From assembly GCA_026992695.1 (NCBI GenBank), contig JALWYP010000203.1:1-6573 (forward strand): DNA of 6,573 bases. The letters run 5' to 3'. A model generated the notes under the pieces. That model ran no database searches. It was not told the origin of the DNA and saw only the letters and a program-made list of their open reading frames with translations. Positions 1 through 4,541 of the stretch are shown here, one piece after another (position 1 is the first letter of the stretch; every line of letters starts with the position of its first letter). Source of the DNA: Flavobacteriaceae bacterium (GTDB taxonomy: Bacteria > Bacteroidota > Bacteroidia > Flavobacteriales > Flavobacteriaceae). The position numbers and the translations under genes were made by a program.

Positions 1-267
1 GTTAATGGTGCGAAGTGTTTGCTTTTTTTTAAGTGTATTCTTTAACGAATTATGCTTGCTAACCAAAAAAATAAATACTGCTAAGCCAACAAATATAATG
101 GGAATTAATGCGTTACTATTTTTAAAAAACAAATAAATACTTATTGCCCAAACAATAAAAACCACTAACCGAAGTAGACTTAATCCTGTTAATTTTTTTT
201 TAATTGTGGGAATTTCCTCATTGAGAAGTTGTAATTGTCTTTGGTAAAAGCTAAGAGGAGTATTCAT
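1..267 (-). CDS. N-terminal part of a membrane-anchored protein, probably MutS-related ATPase (partial)
   Basis: This reading frame is open from an ATG at 267 to the left edge (89 residues) and continues outside the window. It begins MNTPLSFYQRQLQLLNEE. A basic, probably helical stretch (about residues 8-27) is followed by two closely spaced hydrophobic segments, about 30-48 and 54-70, and then a lysine-rich tail. From memory, this pattern (FYQ-type start, LRLVVF, short loop, FLVSKH) resembles the N-terminus of the flavobacterial MutS-related proteins, which carry a membrane hairpin ahead of a C-terminal MutS-type ATPase. The ATPase lies outside the window, so that call is inference; what is visible is only a two-helix membrane anchor. 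The start lies 22 bases after the stop of the pseudouridine synthase-like gene, on the same strand and with no terminator visible, so co-transcription is likely. The coding strand has runs of eight and nine A. Confidence 0.6.
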   Translation of the reverse strand, partial: MNTPLSFYQRQLQLLNEEIPTIKKKLTGLSLLRLVVFIVWAISIYLFFKNSNALIPIIFVGLAVFIFLVSKHNSLKNTLKKKQTLRTIN

Positions 268-289
268 AGTGTAAAACGAACCTAAAAAA

Positions 290-1096
290 CTAAATCATTT
301 TAAAAGTGTTTAATTCTTGTTCGGTGAGGTGTCTCCATCGCCCGCGGGGTAAATCTTTTTTAGTAAGGTGTGCAATGGTTACACAATCTACTTTTACCAC
401 ATCGTAACCCAGATGCGTAAACAAATCTCTAATTACTTTATTGCCTATATGTTTTAACTTTAGACCCACTTCTTTTTTTGAAGCATTTTTAACATGACTT
501 ACTTCTTCTATTTCGATGGTTTTATCGCCTATCTTTATTCCTTCTCTTATTTTTTGAAGGTCAGCCGGTTTTACATTTTTATCTAATTCTATATGAAAAA
601 GTCTGGAAACCCCTTTTTTGGTGAATTTTCGCATAAATTCATCATCATTGGTAAACAATAACAATCCGGTGGCATTACGCCCTAATCTTCCTATGGGCTC
701 AATAGAAGACTTGGTGGCATTGGCGACCAAATCCATAACGGTATTGCCTTTAGAAGCACTGGTAGTTGTAGCAAACCCTTTGGGTTTGTTTAATAGTACG
801 TATGCCTTAGGTTCAGGGTTGATGCGTTGTCCTTCAAAGCGTACTTCATCGGTAGGATTTACTTTATAACCCATTTCATTAATGATTTTTCCGTTTACGG
901 TAACGCTTCCTACTTGAATGTACATATCTGCTTCACGACGCGAACACAACCCGCTGTTGGCAATGTATTTGTTGAGTCGTATTTGGTTAGATTGTGGTTT
1001 TTCGACCTTGGGTTTTTGATGCGGTTTTCTCTTTGCTTGATTTTTTCTAAAATCATTTCCTCTTCGGGTTCCTTTTTCCGGTTTTCCTTTTTGCAT
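290..1096 (-). CDS. RsuA/RluB-family pseudouridine synthase-like protein with substituted active site
   Basis: Family members bind rRNA through an S4 domain and isomerise a specific uridine to pseudouridine. This 268-residue protein has a lysine/arginine-rich tail (1-38), an S4 domain (about 39-86; IRLNKYIANSGLCSRREAD) and an RsuA/RluB catalytic domain starting at LLNKPKGF (101-108). Family landmarks remain: GRL.RNATGLLLFTND (136-151), HLGYDVVKVD (228-237) and LPRGRWRHLT (249-258). The residue that should be the catalytic aspartate in GRLD is glycine (G139, codon GGG). The tyrosine usual in the following K/R-x-Y strand is phenylalanine (F167), and the late GRNRxVRR-like motif reads IGNKVIRDLF (218-226). 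Length is normal and the frame intact, so the gene appears maintained. I infer an RNA-binding protein without normal synthase activity, or a divergent paralogue. A TAnnTTTG element lies just upstream, and the MutS-like gene follows 22 bases downstream. Confidence 0.88.
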   Translation of the reverse strand: MQKGKPEKGTRRGNDFRKNQAKRKPHQKPKVEKPQSNQIRLNKYIANSGLCSRREADMYIQVGSVTVNGKIINEMGYKVNPTDEVRFEGQRINPEPKAYVLLNKPKGFATTTSASKGNTVMDLVANATKSSIEPIGRLGRNATGLLLFTNDDEFMRKFTKKGVSRLFHIELDKNVKPADLQKIREGIKIGDKTIEIEEVSHVKNASKKEVGLKLKHIGNKVIRDLFTHLGYDVVKVDCVTIAHLTKKDLPRGRWRHLTEQELNTFKMI

Positions 1097-1113
1097 TTTA
1101 ATTAAAATTTTTG

Positions 1114-1121
1114 CAAAGATA
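1114..1121 (-). promoter_or_regulatory. Candidate -7 promoter element for the pseudouridine synthase-like gene
   Basis: On the minus strand this reads TATCTTTG, an exact match to the Bacteroidota sigma-ABfrA type -7 consensus TAnnTTTG. It ends 17 bases before the ATG at 1096, implying a very short leader. I see no TTG at the expected -33 spacing, so the call rests on one element and its position. Confidence 0.4.
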
Positions 1122-1193
1122 GTGCTTCTAAGTGGTTTTATTTTAAAAGGATAGTAAAATACTTTTTAGGCTATTAATTAAAAAAACACGTTG

Positions 1194-2360
1194 TTATCTT
1201 ACAACTATTTTTTGTGTAATGCTGGTTTTTTCAGAAACCACTTGTACAATATATATTCCGTTTGAGAATGTATGCAACGGTTGGTTGTTCTTAATTTTAA
1301 AATGAGTGATTTCTTGTCCGTTTAAGGAATAAATTTTCACTTCATTTTCGGGTTGAAAGTTATAAAATTGAATCGTTTTTGTATTTGAATTATAAGAAAC
1401 AAAAGCTTGTTCCACACTTTGATTGGGCACCGAAAGTTGTTGCGAAATATCCAGTAAATCTGAGTATCGATACCAAACATAACCGTCTAATGAAACATTG
1501 CTTACCCAGGTTCCGGTTTGGCTGTTAAAACCGTTTTGTCCGTTTTGCCACGTGTCATACGGTTTTGATAACGGATTTGGAGCCAGAAGCCAGTTGTACA
1601 TATGGTTGGGTCTAGCACTAAAGATGGGCATAATAGTTACCATATTTCCCAATGCGAGCATATTAATTCTATCCGGTTGCGAACTAGGATATTGGTAAAT
1701 ACTATCGCCGTTGTTATACACATCGCTTTGCCGGTAATAATGAACCAATATTCTGTGGGTGTTTTGTGTAATGATTTCGGCTTGTGTTTGGTTTACATAA
1801 CCAATGTATGTTTCAGCTAAAATATTATTTTCAGACCCATAGGAGAACATCATTATGAGTTGATCATCATAAAAATCGAATGCTCCGGCTTCATCACAAC
1901 TAAATCCGTTGGGTTGCAAATAGGTTGTACAATAATAGCCGCCGGGTTGGGTTGAGGTGTTATTCCAATATTCAAATTCGAGATTAAATACATCAAATCG
2001 TTTTTCGGGATTGGAAGGATAGAAACTATTGTACACTTTTATTTTATCAAACGATTGATTTTTTTCGCCAACAGCGGCTACTTGTAGTATTCCGTAATTG
2101 GTTTTTGCATTTTCTATAAAATTAGCCAAAGGCAAAGAGCTTGTTACATTATCTATAGGAAAAATGTTGTTATGAATATACGTGAGATTATAAAGAATTA
2201 AATAGGTAAATCCGTTTGTTTGTGCGTAATTAAGTAATTCGGTTTCGGCAACAGAATCTCCTATAATATTTTTAAAATCGTTTACATAAAGCCCTACATA
2301 GTTTTGTGAAAAACCAAATGAACTAATTACTAATAGAAGGATAATAAAAAACTTTTTCAT
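1194..2360 (-). CDS. Secreted T9SS cargo protein of unknown function, putative TIM barrel
   Basis: The 388-residue protein starts with a lipoprotein-free signal peptide (MKKFFIILLLVISSFGFSQ, likely cleavage near residue 19) and ends with a type A T9SS sorting domain (about 317-388), including VKIYSLNGQEI (341-351), SNGIYIVQV (366-374) and terminal ITQKIVVR. It should be exported by Sec, then secreted or surface-attached by T9SS. I do not recognise the 300-residue middle part. Its hydrophobic strands fall at about 21-27 (YVGLYVN), 52-58 (TYLILYN), 91-97, 123-131 (DVFNLEFEYW), 183-189, 203-209 (RILVHYY), 240-247 (MVTIMPIF) and 292-299 (DGYVWYRY). Eight regularly spaced strands rich in aromatic and acidic residues suggest a (beta/alpha)8 barrel, perhaps a glycoside hydrolase or a relative that has lost catalysis. 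E128 and E130 at the end of strand 4 are the best catalytic candidates; C144 and C155 could form a disulfide. The fold is inference; secretion is well supported. Confidence 0.85.
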   Translation of the reverse strand: MKKFFIILLLVISSFGFSQNYVGLYVNDFKNIIGDSVAETELLNYAQTNGFTYLILYNLTYIHNNIFPIDNVTSSLPLANFIENAKTNYGILQVAAVGEKNQSFDKIKVYNSFYPSNPEKRFDVFNLEFEYWNNTSTQPGGYYCTTYLQPNGFSCDEAGAFDFYDDQLIMMFSYGSENNILAETYIGYVNQTQAEIITQNTHRILVHYYRQSDVYNNGDSIYQYPSSQPDRINMLALGNMVTIMPIFSARPNHMYNWLLAPNPLSKPYDTWQNGQNGFNSQTGTWVSNVSLDGYVWYRYSDLLDISQQLSVPNQSVEQAFVSYNSNTKTIQFYNFQPENEVKIYSLNGQEITHFKIKNNQPLHTFSNGIYIVQVVSEKTSITQKIVVR

Positions 2361-2420
2361 TTTAAATTGGTTTTGGTTATTTAAGTTAGATAGGTAAATG
2401 TAGTGAATTGTTACCCTTGT

Positions 2421-3326
2421 TTAAAAGAATCTTTTTAAAATAAGTTGTACATCTATCAATAAAATACTAAACACTCCTGCCACAATAATTAGTTTTAAAA
2501 TAGTATGTAGTAAAATGTAATGTAGTTTTTTATTAGATTTCCATAAAAACAATACAAAAATCACTAAAGCCAGAATGGCAGTAAGAAAGAAAAATTTCAT
2601 ATAGCCTATATCAAAACGAGTAACAAGCAGGTAGCTGGGAATAAGTGTTAACGCAGAAAGAAGTGTAAGCATTATTTTTGAAACTTTTTCGCCATATACC
2701 ACAGGGATGGTTTTGTAATTAAGTGCCAAATCGCCTTTAAGATTTTCTAAATCTTTTACCAATTCGCGCATAGCAATAATTAAAAATAAAAAAGTGGCAT
2801 GTACAAAAATTACCAAATCAAAATTTTTATAGTACACAAACACAGCAAAGAACGGGATAATTGCCAAAATTGAAGCGGTTAAATTACCAATAAAAGGAAA
2901 TTTTTTTAGTTTATGAGAATACAACCAAATAGCAAAAATATATAATGAGAAAAACACAACGGCTCGAAACGAAACATAACTGGCAGCAATCACCGACAGG
3001 AAGTTAAGTACAAAATAACCGGTAAGTTTGGTGCGCTGGCTAACTAACCTGTCCAGCATTGTTTTTCTGGGTCGGTTGATAATGTCTTTTTCGCTGTCGT
3101 AAAAATTATTGATTATGTAACCTCCGGCAATTGCAAAAGCAGATGCCAAAACAAGCATAAAAAGTTGGGGGTCTAAGAGTACTTTTTTAACAGGAAGATT
3201 GGGTGCCAGAATATAAATAGATGCCAAATACTGTGCCAGAGCGATAATTAAGATATTATAACCGCGCACAATTGAAAACAGACTGAAAAATTTTAATAAA
3301 ACGTGTTTCTGTTTTCTATTCAACAT
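2421..3326 (-). CDS. UbiA-family prenyltransferase (geranylgeranylglycerol-phosphate geranylgeranyltransferase type)
   Basis: UbiA-superfamily enzymes are integral membrane proteins that transfer a polyprenyl chain from its diphosphate to an acceptor. The 301-residue length is normal for the family, and about eight or nine hydrophobic segments are visible. Both Mg-diphosphate-binding motifs are present: NNFYDSEKD (73-81, with D77 and D81) and RELVKDLENLKGD (187-199, with D192 and D199). The flanking YSHKLKK (136-142) and KTIPVVYGE (205-213) are also family-typical. Similar flavobacterial proteins are usually named after the archaeal enzyme that adds the second geranylgeranyl chain to geranylgeranylglyceryl phosphate. 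That acceptor is not proven by sequence; a quinone or another lipid headgroup is possible. The gene follows mevalonate kinase by 53 bases on the same strand without a recognisable promoter of its own, so the two are probably one transcript and linked through isoprenoid supply. The ATG at 3326 keeps a basic start (MLNRKQKH) before the first membrane segment. Confidence 0.88.
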   Translation of the reverse strand: MLNRKQKHVLLKFFSLFSIVRGYNILIIALAQYLASIYILAPNLPVKKVLLDPQLFMLVLASAFAIAGGYIINNFYDSEKDIINRPRKTMLDRLVSQRTKLTGYFVLNFLSVIAASYVSFRAVVFFSLYIFAIWLYSHKLKKFPFIGNLTASILAIIPFFAVFVYYKNFDLVIFVHATFLFLIIAMRELVKDLENLKGDLALNYKTIPVVYGEKVSKIMLTLLSALTLIPSYLLVTRFDIGYMKFFFLTAILALVIFVLFLWKSNKKLHYILLHTILKLIIVAGVFSILLIDVQLILKRFF

Positions 3327-3331
3327 AGTTT

Positions 3332-3359
3332 TTCAGTCTTCAGTTCCCGGCATTCAGTT
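3332..3359. repeat. Short 7-base periodic repeat (TTCAGTT-type) between the prenyltransferase and mevalonate kinase genes
   Basis: Four consecutive 7-base units are visible on the plus strand: TTCAGTC, TTCAGTT, CCCGGCA, TTCAGTT. Three of the four share TTCAGT and the odd one keeps the period. On the transcribed strand the units read AACTGAA/GACTGAA. The repeat lies immediately upstream of the prenyltransferase start, inside the 53-base gap. Similar AACTGAA-like heptads occur, as far as I recall, in intergenic regions of other Flavobacteriaceae. No function can be assigned. Confidence 0.6.
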
Positions 3360-3379
3360 ATTAGAAAATTTCACAGCTA

Positions 3380-4318
3380 CTAAAAGCTATACACGACTTC
3401 CAATTTATAATTTTTAAGTGCCTGTCTTGCTTTGTCAATATCTTGCGTGAATCCTAACATATAACCGCCACCGCCTGAGCCGCAAAGTTTAAGATAATAG
3501 GCGTTGGTTTCGATACCTTTTTTCCAAAGTGTATGAAACTCTTTAGGAATCATAGGTTTAAAGTTATCCAACACTACTTTAGAGAGTTCTTTTACGTTTC
3601 CAAATAACTCTTTGATGTTTCCTTGAAGAAAATCATGTACACACGCATCTGTATGTTTTATAAACTGCTCTTTTAGCATTTTTCTAAAGCCTTCCTGCTT
3701 CATGTTTTCCATAAAAATCTGAACCATAGGAGCCGTTTCACCGATTGTCCCGCTATCTAATAAAAACACGGCACCTTTTCCGTTGGGTGTTTGTGAAGGA
3801 ATTCCGGCGGGTTCTATTTTATCTTTTGAGTGAATTAAGATGGGTAAACTTAAATAACTGTTTAGTGGGTCTAGTCCCGAAGATTTTCCGTGAAAGAAGG
3901 ATTCCATTTCGGCAAAAATTGCTTTTAACGTTAGTAGTTTTTCACGTGTAAGGTTTTCGAGTACGGTAATTTTATCTTGCGCATACTTATCATACACAGC
4001 AGCAACCAGTGCGCCACTACTTCCTACACCATATCCTTGCGGAATGCTACTATCAAAATACAATCCTTTTTTTATAGCTGCTTGCAGGGCTTCCAAATCA
4101 AATGTTACCAAATCGGGTTTTCTTTCTTGCAATTCTTTAAGATAATTGGCAAATCGAGCCAAACTTTCATTCGATTTGTGTGTAGAAACCGTATGGTATT
4201 CATCTATTTTTAATGCTCCTTTATAAAAATTGTAAGGAATGGATAACCCTTTAGAGTCTTTGATGATACCATATTCTCCGAAGAGTAATATTTTTGAATA
4301 AAAAAGCGGTCCACGCAT
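3380..4318 (-). CDS. mvk: Mevalonate kinase (GHMP kinase family)
   Basis: The enzyme phosphorylates mevalonate with ATP, an early step of the mevalonate route to IPP, in the cytosol. The 312-residue protein has all three GHMP landmarks: an N-terminal SKILLFGEYGI (8-18, with K9 and E15 at the mevalonate kinase positions), the ATP-binding loop PQGYGVGSSGALVAA (93-107), and the C-terminal glycine loop CGSGGGGYMLGF (279-290). SSGLDPLNSY (146-155) supplies D150 at the position of the catalytic aspartate of mevalonate kinases. It is shorter than the roughly 390-residue animal enzyme, as usual for Bacteroidota. A nearby diphosphomevalonate decarboxylase C-terminus, now separated by a convergent gene, supports the pathway assignment over other GHMP kinases. 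Phosphomevalonate kinase is not in the window. The ATG at 4318 lies shortly after a good TAnnTTTG element. The UbiA-type gene follows 53 bases downstream. Confidence 0.9.
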   Translation of the reverse strand: MRGPLFYSKILLFGEYGIIKDSKGLSIPYNFYKGALKIDEYHTVSTHKSNESLARFANYLKELQERKPDLVTFDLEALQAAIKKGLYFDSSIPQGYGVGSSGALVAAVYDKYAQDKITVLENLTREKLLTLKAIFAEMESFFHGKSSGLDPLNSYLSLPILIHSKDKIEPAGIPSQTPNGKGAVFLLDSGTIGETAPMVQIFMENMKQEGFRKMLKEQFIKHTDACVHDFLQGNIKELFGNVKELSKVVLDNFKPMIPKEFHTLWKKGIETNAYYLKLCGSGGGGYMLGFTQDIDKARQALKNYKLEVVYSF

Positions 4319-4340
4319 AAAAGTAGGTTTTAGTATGTTA

Positions 4341-4348
4341 CAAAGTTA
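4341..4348 (-). promoter_or_regulatory. Candidate -7 promoter element for mevalonate kinase
   Basis: On the minus strand this reads TAACTTTG, an exact TAnnTTTG match, 22 bases before the ATG at 4318. The region upstream is extremely AT-rich. The nearest upstream TTG (plus-strand CAA at 4380-4382) is further away than the usual -33 spacing. This would be the head promoter of the mevalonate kinase-prenyltransferase unit. Confidence 0.45.
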
Positions 4349-4368
4349 TAGTTTTTTTTATTTTATAT

Positions 4369-4376
4369 TAGATTTG
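4369..4376 (+). promoter_or_regulatory. Candidate -7 promoter element for the large secreted protein
   Basis: TAGATTTG on the plus strand matches TAnnTTTG exactly. It would give a leader of roughly 110 bases before the ATG at 4494. A looser alternative, TAGATTTTG at 4437-4445 with one extra T, is closer to the gene. No convincing -33 TTG accompanies either. It sits back-to-back with the mevalonate kinase element in the divergent 4319-4493 region, which otherwise shows only AT-rich sequence. Confidence 0.28.
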
Positions 4377-4493
4377 GAGCAATAAATTTATGGCTAATTA
4401 AATATCTTAGTGGCATTTACTAGTTGAATCTGTCAATAGATTTTGTTAGTTAAAAATAGTTTTTGTATTTTTAAAATCTTGAATCTAAAAATT

Positions 4494-4541
4494 ATGAAAA
4501 AATATTGCATCTCTCTTTTGTTTGTTTTAATATATCTTTTT
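4494..4541 (+). other. Out-of-frame signal peptide start of the large secreted protein
   Basis: An ATG at 4494 opens MKKYCISLLFVLIYLF, a good signal peptide start (two lysines, then a hydrophobic core). Its frame differs from the mature protein and, if continued, runs into unrelated sequence and stops at about 4625. Removing one TA from the ATATAT at 4530-4535 joins it to the downstream frame as MKKYCISLLFVLISFSQ followed by VHTWTGNG, a textbook Bacteroidota signal peptide ending in SFSQ. Adding one A to the A6 run at 4497-4502 also fuses the frames, but gives a less hydrophobic MKKILHLSFVCFNISFSQ. Confidence 0.7.

Noticed and set aside
618..1105. Plus-strand frames opposite the pseudouridine synthase-like gene
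   Set aside because: They are antisense shadows of a clearly recognisable minus-strand gene, with no family features or signals of their own.
1176..1196. Possible terminator after the secreted putative TIM-barrel gene (minus strand AACAACGTG followed by seven T)
   Set aside because: The T run is suggestive, but the only stem is about four base pairs; it cannot be supported as a hairpin terminator.
2395..2402. TACATTTA on the minus strand upstream of the gene at 1194-2360 as a promoter element
   Set aside because: It lacks the final G of TAnnTTTG and has no TTG partner; such near-matches are common by chance in AT-rich DNA.
2420..2439. Inverted repeat TTTAAAAG-AATC-TTTTTAAA at the end of the prenyltransferase gene
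   Set aside because: The stem is nearly all A-T, contains the stop codon and is not followed by a clear T run on the transcribed strand; too weak to call a terminator.
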